DNA from: a bacterium
GTDB taxonomy: Bacteria; Chloroflexota; Dormibacteria; Aeolococcales; Aeolococcaceae
Reading direction: 5' to 3'
Length of the DNA stretch: 6,757 bases
NCBI GenBank assembly: GCA_021850405.1
Contig: JAJZMA010000145.1
Location: forward strand, 1-6,757
The notes below the pieces were generated by a model, which was not told where the DNA came from, did no database searches, and was given only the letters and a program-made list of their open reading frames with translations. Positions 1 through 6,624 of this stretch are shown here, one piece after another (positions within the stretch are counted from its first letter, which is position 1; every line of letters begins with the position of its first letter). The translations under genes and the position numbers were made by a program.

Positions 1-52
1 CATTAGAGTTTGTTAGTTTCTTAAGCCCTTGAGTTTCGCTCTTATGGAGGGG

Positions 53-1357
53 TCATGCAGCGAGTAAATCCAGCACCTGTAAGAGGCCGCGTATTTTCGT
101 GTTGTTGAGATCAGAATGGCAAACTGCAGAAAATTGTGCTGTGAGGATCTCCCGTCGGGCTATGACGAGCATGTCAGCGGTTGATGGAGTGAGTTTGGTT
201 GTGTACCAGGGAGACCGCTGACGGCGTTCCTTGACGATATCATCGTGATGCAACGCAGTGGCATACCAAAGAGTCAGAAGGCTTTGACAGAGGAAGCCGA
301 AGGGAGCCGTACGCTGGACTGCGTTTCTGGTTCGGTTGCGGGCTTCTCCCACACCGGTGACCTGTTTGGCTTCCTCGAAGGCGACCGCTATGGACCATCG
401 CGCAGCGTAGCGTTCGACGATCTGCTCGGGTGTAGCCGCGAGGTCGGTTGTGATGAGAGCAACGTCATATGCATGTGAGGATTTCAGTTCCCTCACCAAC
501 ACCACCCGGACCTCTCTGGGTCCAAACACGGTGTACCAGAGCACGCGTCGGTGAGCGATTTCCACCGTTGCAGAGGTGTCGTACCGTGTAACAGTCCGCT
601 GCATCCAGTAGAGGGAAGCGGCGAGGTCTACGAGTTGGGGGAGGCGTGTTCCCCTGGTGCGAGGGCGGCCTCTTGATGTGGTTCGCTGTGGTGCAAGGTC
701 ATAGAGAGCAGCGTTTTTGCGGAGCCGCGTGGTCCATGTGACATTCCTGGGCAGTGAGCGCAGTTCCTTGCTGGCGTACGCGGCATCGCCGGTCACATGA
801 ATGGCTCTCTCTGGAAAGTGCGCCGCTATCTTTTGGGCCATGTGATGAGCCATGGATACCTTTGACCCCTTGGTCCACAGATGAAAGAGTACGGGGAGAC
901 AGATCTTCCGGGTACAGAATGGCAGCGAGACGACGATGCCGATGACAACAAAGCAGTTCCCAAAGCCGACAGCGTGTGGGGTCTTGGCAGAGCCATCGTG
1001 GCACCAGCGCGCCCCGAACACCTTCCGCCCCACCCGATGGAGCAGCGTATCGTCGACGACCAGTTCGAGAGGATCCTCATTGCCGAGCAACATGGAAACG
1101 ATCACTGTCAGCAGGTGGAGACCCATCTCTTCGATAGACCACTTCCGTGTGGAGAAGAACCGATGGGCTCGTGAGTGATGCCAGGTTTGAGCCAGTCCAG
1201 CCCCGGAGAGCATGCCACAGACGTTGTGTTCCCCCGTTTGGGCGAAGAATCCATTGACCATGGCGCAGAAGGTGGTGAAGCTTGGCGCAGTGAACAGTGG
1301 TTGAAACGAAACGAGCAGTTTGGTGAGACTTGTGGGAAGATTACTGCCAAAGAGCAT
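53..1357 (-). CDS. IS701-family DDE transposase, catalytic Glu apparently replaced
   Basis: This is a cut-and-paste transposase of the IS4-related IS701 group (RNase H-fold DDE nuclease). Starting at the ATG at 1355-1357 gives 434 aa, normal for the family. That start is preferred because an AAAGGAGG ribosome site lies 11 nt upstream; the frame stays open to a GTG at 1441, but the extra 28 residues have no such support. Visible landmarks are VVDDTLLHR (Asp 92/93, first catalytic D), HVTGDAAYASKEL (Asp 191, second D) and YAARWSIAVAFEEAK (residues 317-331). The last is the Y-(2)-R-(3)-E-(6)-K signature of IS4-related families, with Tyr317, Arg320 and Lys331 in register but Ala324 (codon GCG) where the catalytic Glu belongs. 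The frame is otherwise uninterrupted. The element probably cannot transpose by itself, unless nearby Glu328/329 substitutes. Family assignment is firm at DDE level and good at IS701 level. Confidence 0.88.
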   Translation of the reverse strand: MLFGSNLPTSLTKLLVSFQPLFTAPSFTTFCAMVNGFFAQTGEHNVCGMLSGAGLAQTWHHSRAHRFFSTRKWSIEEMGLHLLTVIVSMLLGNEDPLELVVDDTLLHRVGRKVFGARWCHDGSAKTPHAVGFGNCFVVIGIVVSLPFCTRKICLPVLFHLWTKGSKVSMAHHMAQKIAAHFPERAIHVTGDAAYASKELRSLPRNVTWTTRLRKNAALYDLAPQRTTSRGRPRTRGTRLPQLVDLAASLYWMQRTVTRYDTSATVEIAHRRVLWYTVFGPREVRVVLVRELKSSHAYDVALITTDLAATPEQIVERYAARWSIAVAFEEAKQVTGVGEARNRTRNAVQRTAPFGFLCQSLLTLWYATALHHDDIVKERRQRSPWYTTKLTPSTADMLVIARREILTAQFSAVCHSDLNNTKIRGLLQVLDLLAA

Positions 1358-1368
1358 TGGTGTTTCCG

Positions 1369-1376
1369 CCTCCTTT
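1369..1376 (-). promoter_or_regulatory. Ribosome binding site of the transposase
   Basis: On the minus strand this reads AAAGGAGG, a near-perfect Shine-Dalgarno sequence, 11 nt before the ATG at 1355-1357. The spacing is slightly long, but it is the only strong ribosome site near the beginning of the frame and decides the start in favour of the 434-residue product. Confidence 0.6.
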
Positions 1377-1437
1377 GTGGAGTTGGTTTGTATTACCACC
1401 AATGCTCTTCTGTTGTATGTGGGCACGCGCGTCCACG

Positions 1438-1905
1438 TCACATGTATGGCAGCCCACCATGCAACCGGCCCACCTCTCTCAGATAATCCTGAAAATGGCG
1501 AAACTCAAGTAAGCCCGCAACCGGAATCAAATCTTCACGGGGGTTTGCTCGAAGACTAAAAACGGGGCGAGCCGTCCCTGGATTGATGAGACGAGCCATA
1601 CCTCTCCGCCTCTTCTTCCAGGCCCGGTAGCTCTCACAGAACTGCGCATAAACAGAACCCTTTCCTGGTTCTTCTCCCTGTACTTGCTCCAGGGCATCTG
1701 CCGTGTCCGGTGGCTGTTCCTGCGTGCGCAACGCTTCGTGGATTCCACCCCATCTGGGAGGCTGCGGTGTATGCGGCGGGCTGACATCCAGCTTGCGAGG
1801 CGCCCTCCCCAGATCAGCCAACTCCAGCCCTGCCCGCAATGGCACGCTGATACCAGCTCGCCTTGCCACCTTGAGATACCTTCCAACTGAAGTGAACGCA
1901 ATATG
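1438..1905 (-). pseudogene. istA: Remnant of IS21-family transposase (istA)
   Basis: This is a decayed internal piece of the IS21-type transposase IstA. The minus-strand frame entering at 1905 reads TSVGRYLKVARRAGI, matching the end of the helix-turn-helix (usual form SrxTVxxYLrrAxxAG) followed by the SWPLPxxL-like SVPLRAGL. WGGIHEAL and then YAQFCESYRAWKK (1612-1650) match the family's W..IH.EL and YsqFCelYrrW segments. After RLINPG, the place of the HxAGEKLFVDYAG block, the best match moves to another frame (FEQTPVKI, near 1530), indicating a frameshift. The N-terminal half of the HTH is missing, with a TAA at 1906-1908. The catalytic domain and the istB helper ATPase are absent. It is therefore non-functional. 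Recognition is by motif memory, not by search. Confidence 0.65.
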
Positions 1906-1909
1906 TTAG

Positions 1910-2161
1910 GCAGCGCAATGGGAAAGCCAGCGAGCTACCCCGAAAGGGGGAAATACGGGAATGTGGTATCAGCACCACCCCAACCTGGGGAGTAAGGTCC
2001 TCCTATTTGCCCGTCTCAGGAAGCGCGACCGGGCCCTCTGGTTCCTTGGCCTCGCGACGTGTGTCAGTCATGGCGGTGAACGCCACATGGCGATAACCTG
2101 GCAGTTGGCATCGCCTTTGCCAGGGGACCTATTCACCCAGTTTGCTGCGGCAGTGGAATAG
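1910..2161 (+). pseudogene. C-terminal remnant of a DUF3427 (helicase-associated) protein
   Basis: The frame from 1910 to the TAA at 2159-2161 encodes ~83 residues resembling the extreme C-terminus of DUF3427. QWESQRAT fits the usual HWqSQsxT, a Tyr/His-containing stretch follows, then GSKVLLFAR (usual GstvLLFvRe), FLGLATCVSHGGERHMAITW (usual fLGpxxyvsHeGxrPMxIxW) and the PLPGDLF ending. In complete proteins this domain follows a superfamily II DEAD/DEAH helicase, often with a phospholipase D-like nuclease domain. Both are gone here: the frame meets a TAG at 1907-1909 exactly where the oppositely oriented istA remnant begins. An ATG at 1961 would give a 66-residue ORF, but nothing suggests that it is used. 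Family recalled by motif; not searched. Confidence 0.6.
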
Positions 2162-2166
2162 AGTGG

Positions 2167-2502
2167 TTATGGGGAGTTGCGCAACAGACAACGCCGCACG
2201 TCGTCCACAGCCTCGCAGACGAGCTTGGCCAGGTGAAGTGGATCGGCGCAACCCACCGCCTGGAGAGTGTTCCCAGCCCCCCTGACGCACTTTAGGAGGG
2301 CGGAGCTGAGGCCCATGCTCACAACCTCAACCTGCGCGGAGCTTCCGGGACCACGCACCTCGAAAAATTGCGGACCGGCTACGGGCTGTTTCCCATTGGA
2401 TTGCCCCCAGTCCTGCCCGCCCGACATGCTGACAGACCGCGGTGATAATCTTTGATAGCCGCGAACGTACGGATCGGCGATGGGTCCCGCCGCGAACGAC
2501 AT
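2167..2502 (-). CDS. Hypothetical protein, 111 aa, unrecognised
   Basis: I do not recognise this ORF. The first ~50 residues are rich in Gly, Ser and Pro and look disordered. The C-terminal 55 residues look folded, with a predicted strand-helix-strand-helix order: VEVVSMG, LSSALLKCVRGAG, TLQAVG, then a long helix from DPLHLAKLV to RRCLLRN. This half has a protein-like composition, unlike antisense shadows, which tend to be Arg/Ser-rich. There is no signal peptide, membrane segment or metal motif. The start is uncertain: only a weak AGGG lies well upstream of the ATG at 2500-2502, and an internal Met is possible. It is transcribed away from the dynamin gene, so the two would be divergent over the 2503-2674 gap. 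It could be a real small gene, the tail of a decayed one, or chance. Confidence 0.35.
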   Translation of the reverse strand: MSFAAGPIADPYVRGYQRLSPRSVSMSGGQDWGQSNGKQPVAGPQFFEVRGPGSSAQVEVVSMGLSSALLKCVRGAGNTLQAVGCADPLHLAKLVCEAVDDVRRCLLRNSP

Positions 2503-2674
2503 CCTGTCTGATGGGCCCTACGAACGGAAAGGGAGCAACCTTATGGTTCGTAGACCGGGCATCTGGCCATTGAGGACGCGTTGCAGCAAGGGAGGGGTGG
2601 GCTCAGATCGATCTGTAGAGCTGCTGGCAGTGCGGCCACGGCCGATTCCCCATACGCATACGGGCTGAAAGCGC
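2503..2674. promoter_or_regulatory. Gap upstream of the dynamin gene, with palindrome
   Basis: This gap should hold the promoter of the dynamin-like gene and, if real, of the divergent small ORF. A perfect 12-bp palindrome, CAGATCGATCTG, occupies 2604-2615, about 60 bp before the dynamin start, a suitable place for a dimeric regulator's operator. A second short symmetry, CGGCC-AC-GGCCG, is at 2633-2644. No confident -35/-10 pair was found. Confidence 0.3.
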
Positions 2675-4348
2675 ATGACAGAGCAACCTACGCCGGTTTT
2701 GGAACCAGCCATGCGCCCACCAATTAGTCAGGCACTGACAATGCTGGCAGCGGAAGACCTGCTTCCTGCCGGGCAGAGACGTCTTGCCTCAGAGATGGCG
2801 GACAAGTGCGCTACCAGCGTTATCTATGTCGCTGTCGTAGGCGAATTCAAGCGTGGAAAAAGCACCCTGGTTAACGCACTTCTGTCCAGCCCCTTGCTGC
2901 CGACCGGCATATTGCCCGTTACTGCAGTGCCAACACTGGTAGCCTTCGGAAGCCAGCCGCGCGCAATTATTCACCGCGAAGACGAAACATCGGCAGAGGT
3001 TCCTACAGACTCCCTCCAGGAGTACCTGTCTGAAAATGGAAATCCGGGAAACAGGAAGAGGATCAGGGAGGTAGTCATCGAATATCCAGCGCCTGTTCTT
3101 GCCACTGGTATAGTACTGGCGGACACGCCTGGTACTGGAAGTGTGCACTCGCACAACTCGCTTGCTGCTTCTGCTTTTCTGCCACGCGTAGATGTCGCAA
3201 TTCTGGTTCTCACCGCAGACGCTCCGCTGTCCGCGGCGGAAGCGGACCTCCTCCACAGCGTCAGTGCGACAGCCGCAGATGTGGCTGTTGTCCTGAACAA
3301 GGCAGATCGCCTGGCCCCAGATGAGCTCGAAGAAGCGCTGACTTTCGTGCGGGAGCGCATGGCGCCTGTGTCCGGATCCAGAGAACCACGGCTGTTTCCT
3401 GTCTCTGCCAAAGAAGGGATGGCACATGGAAATGGTGGTGTCTCTGCCCTGACGGCGTGGTTGATGGGTGATGTTGCAAGGGTCAGAACACAGCTGGTTG
3501 ACCTGCGCTCCCGCACGCTCGCACGACACCGGCTCTCGGTTGCCGAGGCAGCGCTGGAACTTGAGGCAGCCGCTGCAGCCGCACCACGTATCCAGCGTGA
3601 ACGCGCGCAAAAAGCCCTACTGGAGGCTCAGTCTGAACTGGCAGAGGAGGCGGAAGAGACTGGAACCCTCCTTCTTGCCGCATGCACCAAAACGACGAAT
3701 GCCATTCTGACAGAAAGAGCCCAGTGGCTCAGGGACAACCTTCCATCCTCATTGCTGGCCGGAAGCGATGAGGAGTGGACAGGCAAGTTGCAGGCCGCAG
3801 CGGCTGCCTGGAGCCATGATACTGAGGCGGCTATCAACAACGCGCTCGCCAGACCACTGGATCGCCATATGAGGCGACTGCGTGAGCTGGTTGGGAGGTT
3901 CAGCGGAAAGGCTGGTATGGCATTTGGAATTTCCCTGCCAGAGGTGCCGCTCCCCGTAGCCCAGGCGGAGGCCCTTTCCATTCGCATAGACATCCACGAC
4001 GAGCCAGGCGCTCTTGCGATGGGGATCCGCCAGTTGCGAAAGCGTGTCCCTGGTTCTCTGGGTAAGCGCTGGAGAGAAAGAGCGCGATCTGAACTGGCTA
4101 TGGAAGCCGCAGATCGCCTGGCGGGACAATTGCGATTCGCTGCTGCAGAAAGCACGCTGCGGGCAGCCCGCACGTGGATCGCTGATGCAGACAGTGGGTG
4201 GCAGGACGTCAGTGAGTGTCTGGCTGCTGCTGTTAAACGGGCAGAAAGTGAGAGCGTAGCGACCAGCCAACCCGGCATGGATTTCGAGGCCCTGCAGGAT
4301 CGTCTGGACACGATCCGGCAGTTGCTGGATACAAACCAGGGAGCCTAA
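2675..4348 (+). CDS. Dynamin-like GTPase (bacterial dynamin family)
   Basis: A 557-residue large GTPase of the dynamin superfamily. All G motifs are present and in order: G1 P-loop GEFKRGKST (residues 56-64), G2 threonine in PVTAVPT (81-87, Thr83), G3 DTPG (150-153), G4 NKAD (208-211) and a G5-like SAKEG (244-248). Residues ~275-410 are long, Ala/Glu-rich helices that should form the stalk. A more hydrophobic GMAFGISLPEVPLPVAQ patch (~413-429) is a candidate membrane-contact element, though there is no true transmembrane segment, and a helical tail follows. Length is typical of single-GTPase bacterial dynamin-like proteins. The family binds and remodels membranes and has been linked to stress and phage tolerance (for example B. 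subtilis DynA); the role here is inferred. The ATG at 2675 has only weak upstream purines; the ATG at 2711 (residue 13) is an alternative leaving the GTPase intact. No frameshift is seen, unlike its neighbours. Confidence 0.93.
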   Translation: MTEQPTPVLEPAMRPPISQALTMLAAEDLLPAGQRRLASEMADKCATSVIYVAVVGEFKRGKSTLVNALLSSPLLPTGILPVTAVPTLVAFGSQPRAIIHREDETSAEVPTDSLQEYLSENGNPGNRKRIREVVIEYPAPVLATGIVLADTPGTGSVHSHNSLAASAFLPRVDVAILVLTADAPLSAAEADLLHSVSATAADVAVVLNKADRLAPDELEEALTFVRERMAPVSGSREPRLFPVSAKEGMAHGNGGVSALTAWLMGDVARVRTQLVDLRSRTLARHRLSVAEAALELEAAAAAAPRIQRERAQKALLEAQSELAEEAEETGTLLLAACTKTTNAILTERAQWLRDNLPSSLLAGSDEEWTGKLQAAAAAWSHDTEAAINNALARPLDRHMRRLRELVGRFSGKAGMAFGISLPEVPLPVAQAEALSIRIDIHDEPGALAMGIRQLRKRVPGSLGKRWRERARSELAMEAADRLAGQLRFAAAESTLRAARTWIADADSGWQDVSECLAAAVKRAESESVATSQPGMDFEALQDRLDTIRQLLDTNQGA

Positions 4349-4520
4349 GTGAGGCTCTGCTGCTCCCCTGGAGTTGTCCTGCACTTACTGCATTATCCTG
4401 CCCGATGGAGTGTAGAAGACGCATGTATCAGGCGCAAAACATAGAGGGCTAATAACGACAGGGAACGCTTCAATGATTTTTGGATCACGACGATATTGCC
4501 CGCCTAAGTACGCATTCCAG

Positions 4521-4556
4521 CTATCCTTGCCCGGCCCCCTCCGTACGCCAGGATAG
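4521..4556. repeat. Imperfect inverted repeat
   Basis: The arms are 4521-4530 and 4547-4556, 10 bp with one mismatch, around a C/G-rich 16-nt loop. It lies ~170 bp after the dynamin stop. It could fold in the transcript or bind a protein. The absence of a U-run argues against a strong intrinsic terminator. Confidence 0.4.
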
Positions 4557-4620
4557 GACTTGATTGCTGGTCAACCACGTACACATGTCAAATGGGCGCC
4601 TGATGTCCGCCCCGTCCAGC

Positions 4621-4642
4621 GATCATGGCGTCCACCATGATC
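4621..4642. repeat. Perfect 8-bp inverted repeat
   Basis: GATCATGG and CCATGATC are separated by six bases. The element sits just upstream of the ATG at 4653 and could be an operator or a small hairpin near that start. Function is unknown, and an 8-bp pair can arise by chance. Confidence 0.35.
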
Positions 4643-4652
4643 TTGCTGTCGC

Positions 4653-5240
4653 ATGCCCCTGCGCGCCGAGACTGAGACGCGAATCCCACGGGGCGAGACG
4701 ACGCGACGGGCAGCACTTCCCACAAGACTGGTGCCATGTACCGGAAGCGGTTTTCTCCGTTCCCGGAGCCTATCCGGTCTCAACCGTCTGGCGCAGGAGT
4801 GTGTGGAGAGTCAATGGCACCGGAAGTCCAGCGCTCGCGATGCACGCTGCCGGTCGGGAGAACTCCTTGGCTCGTCCGGCACCATGGCGTACTACGATCA
4901 CCATAAGGGCACCGTCTATTACCGTGATGACGTGGCACTCTTTCTGGACCAGTTCCTTCGGAATGGGGGCACCTGGCCACAGACCCCATACCAGGAGGAG
5001 CTTCTGGCAAGCGCGGTGGCTGCTGCTGTCAGGGTAGTTACTCATGAGCACACACACGCACTCTCCGGAAGACGCTGCTCGCCTACCTCCAGGCCGTATG
5101 CGCTAGCCATGACTGAAGGTGTTACCGAGCTGGCAACGCGCCTCCTGCTGCTACAGGTTCTCGACGAGGCTGCTGTGACACGCACACTGCCACGGGTGAC
5201 TGTTGCAAGCGTGACTCCCGTGTACGTAAAGCACACCTAA
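4653..5240 (+). pseudogene. HEHTH metallopeptidase-like ORF, probable broken 5' part
   Basis: A 195-codon frame of no recognised family. From about 4770 it becomes protein-like: LNRLAQECVESQW, then YYDHHKGTVYYRDDVALFLDQF and a helix ending in VVTHEHTHAL. HEHTH (5043-5057) fits the zinc-binding HEXXH pattern, and TEGVTELAT follows with a Glu (codon 5115-5117) 19 residues after the second His. That is the spacing style of gluzincin proteases, where such a Glu is the third ligand, so a zinc peptidase or a degenerate relative is inferred. The first ~40 residues are Arg-rich, no ribosome site precedes the ATG, and the start is doubtful. Between HEHTH and TEGVTE another frame reads the more natural SPEDAARLPPGRMR, hinting at small compensating indels. 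The frame stops at 5238-5240, while the next frame continues as a likely 3' part. Confidence 0.5.
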
Positions 5241-5275
5241 CAGGAGAGGCACCAAAAGCACTTCTCCTGGCATAC

Positions 5276-5848
5276 ATGAGGGCGGGGGCCGACGGCATTG
5301 CCCTTGATGCCATGATGAGCAGGCTGGAAGCTTCCCCATTGCTGGGCAAATTAACTGCCAGCAACCGGCACCGGGTACGAGAGACGCTCCTCGCCCCGCT
5401 TGATGAGCGTGTTGCGGTATCCCATGCCACTTCGAACCGGCAGGAATGGCTGGAGACGGTGGGAGACATCTCAGTAGCCCAGCGCGTAATCGGGCAACTC
5501 ACCGGCTGTTCCCCATTCCCTCCGCCGTTGTCGCAACTGGGACTGGCCGACTCACTCAGGGAAGAGTGCTTCACAGCCCCTTCCCGTCTGGGATTTGTAC
5601 TCAACGATGCCTATCTGGTGCTGGGGAACTTCGAAGCATGGACTGTGCCCGGGGACGAACTGGATGTACGAACCTGGGCCGTACCCAGACCTCCCTCCAC
5701 GGCCCCTGCGATCTCACTAGCACAACTTGTTGCAGCAACCCCACAGATACCTGACATTCTTGCGTCGCCACGCCACCGTAGCGTTGGTTCCCAGATTGTA
5801 TCCCCCGCAAAAGACCTGTCAGGCAACGGCAAGGGACACGGTCTCTAA
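5276..5848 (+). pseudogene. Unrecognised ORF, probable 3' part of the HEHTH gene
   Basis: From the ATG at 5276 this is a 190-codon frame. The same frame is open further upstream and reads VRKAHLTGEAPKALLLAYM from 5222, overlapping the end of the previous frame. The simplest explanation is one gene with a one-base loss (or two-base gain) near 5200-5222, the product continuing from the TPVYV end of the first piece into RKAHLTGE. The segment is mostly helical (MMSRLEASPLLGKL, RVRETLLAPLDERV), then has GFVLNDAYLVLGNFEAW and a Pro/Ser-rich tail. There is no membrane segment or known motif. The ATG at 5276 lacks a good ribosome site. It could instead be an independent small gene, but the continuity upstream of the ATG argues for a split gene. 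Confidence 0.5.
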
Positions 5849-5901
5849 TCCCTGCCCCTACCAGCGGCGGAGATGAGTGTACCCAGCAGAGCTTAGTCCA
5901 C

Positions 5902-6257
5902 ATGCTGCCGCCGCAAGGTCGTTATCCCAGAGGCATATCCCCGCGATCCGCAGGGAAGAGTATTCTACCCGACCCGCAGATGCGCGCAGCTCTACCTGGT
6001 TCACATGCATATCTGAACTCAACCTTGCTCGCTCTTGAGCGGCATGCCCACTTTCCACGCAGTCTTCCAGTCCACTCAACAAGCCAAAATACGCAGTTGG
6101 CGCTGATCCAGCCAGCGGGGGCATCACCGACTACGGGGCAAGTTCACTGTTGCAGCTCGCGTCCCCAGATATACCAACACCGCAGGTACGCCCTCTGCCA
6201 ACCGAAGTCAGTACTGTTGCGACCGCTATAAGTAACCTGACGCCGTTCGCACAATGA
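5902..6257 (+). pseudogene. Possible decayed ORF of unknown function
   Basis: No intact gene is present, but protein-like segments occur in two plus-strand frames. The first (from ATG 5902, open to 6231) contains ALPGSHAYLNSTLLALERHA. The second (open 6039-6257) contains KYAVGADPASGGITDYG, LLQLASPDIPTP and a TGA at 6255-6257. A single frameshift near 6040-6060 would join them. Nothing identifies a family. It may be the eroded remainder of a gene or simply chance. Confidence 0.2.
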
Positions 6258-6613
6258 CCTGCCCGACGCCTGCCCTCAATTTCTGACCGTTCCATTCCCG
6301 ACAGTCAGCTGCGGCAACAGGGCCGCGCTACCGGGTACCGCTCAGATACCGGAGTCGGCAGTAACTTGACAAGGCAGCGATCCCTAAACATGGGACAAGC
6401 AGACACTCGTGAAAGAAGCCCGAAGCCCAGAACTATATACAGCAATCTGGCCCGTACGACATATCCATGAATCTGTGGGTCCGGACCTGCTCAAGAGGCT
6501 GCCCCCGCGTGGCGGCCAAGACCAGTTGCCCGGCATGAAGGGAACTCACCTGCGAGTGGGCTGACTGCGACCGCCTGCCACTCTGTTCCCGGCACCACTG
6601 TGACCCATTGGAT

Positions 6614-6619
6614 AGAATA
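6614..6619 (+). promoter_or_regulatory. Candidate -10 element of a leaderless promoter
   Basis: TAGAAT matches the TATAAT consensus at five of six positions and ends five bases before the ATG at 6625. Transcription from it would begin about on that A, giving a leaderless mRNA. In agreement, no good Shine-Dalgarno sequence precedes the ATG (only a weak GGAT at 6610-6613), and no clear -35 hexamer sits 16-18 bp upstream. Confidence 0.4.
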
Positions 6620-6624
6620 GCTCC

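Larger units (their letters stand above)
1..1440 (-). mobile_element. IS701-like insertion sequence, ends not located
   Basis: The extent given is the window edge plus the transposase with its leader, not measured element ends. No convincing terminal inverted repeat could be matched between bases 1-52 and the stretch 1377-1450, and no target duplication was recognised. The left end may lie outside the window. The element abuts the istA remnant on its right, consistent with one mobile element having landed in or beside another. Confidence 0.5.
4349..4652. other. Non-coding stretch after the dynamin gene, with inverted repeats
   Basis: No convincing gene is visible. Two symmetric elements occur. 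CTATCCTTGC at 4521-4530 pairs with GCCAGGATAG at 4547-4556 (nine of ten positions, 16-nt loop). GATCATGG at 4621-4628 pairs exactly with CCATGATC at 4635-4642 (6-nt loop). Neither is followed by a T-tract, so neither is a classical intrinsic terminator. The right part may be the eroded 5' end of the gene that follows. Confidence 0.4.
5849..6624. other. Long gap without an intact gene
   Basis: Apart from the weak decayed ORF up to 6257, nothing is supportable here. Bases 6258-6612 hold no convincing ORF, tRNA, repeat array or strong hairpin. The last bases should contain the promoter of the dehydrogenase gene starting at 6625. Confidence 0.45.

Noticed and set aside
1..52. Terminal inverted repeat of the insertion sequence
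   Set aside because: No convincing match was found to the region right of the transposase start; the end may lie outside the window.
1684..1909. Plus-strand frames opposite the istA remnant, briefly considered as more DUF3427
   Set aside because: The minus strand here has clear istA motifs, which explain the region better.
2071..2124. Inverted repeats TGGCG/CGCCA and CCTGGCA/TGCCAGG
   Set aside because: They lie inside DUF3427 coding sequence and are short enough to be by-products of codon content.
2789..3610. 273-codon minus-strand frame over the GTPase domain
   Set aside because: It is Cys/Arg/Gln-rich with no motif and entirely opposite the G1-G5 region of the dynamin gene.
3628..4311. 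Long minus-strand open frame opposite the dynamin gene
   Set aside because: It is Arg/Ser/Ala-rich and lies antisense to a clearly conserved GTPase; it is a shadow of GC-rich codons.
4564..5037. Plus-strand frame overlapping the HEHTH ORF
   Set aside because: It is His/Arg/Ser/Trp-rich without motifs, while the other frame carries HEHTH. Short parts might be displaced pieces of the broken gene.
5122..5604. 160-codon minus-strand frame
   Set aside because: It is Ser/Arg-rich and opposite the more protein-like plus-strand frames at 5222-5848.
6366..6371. TTGACA as a -35 box
   Set aside because: No -10 element is found 16-18 bp downstream, and it is ~250 bp from the dehydrogenase start.
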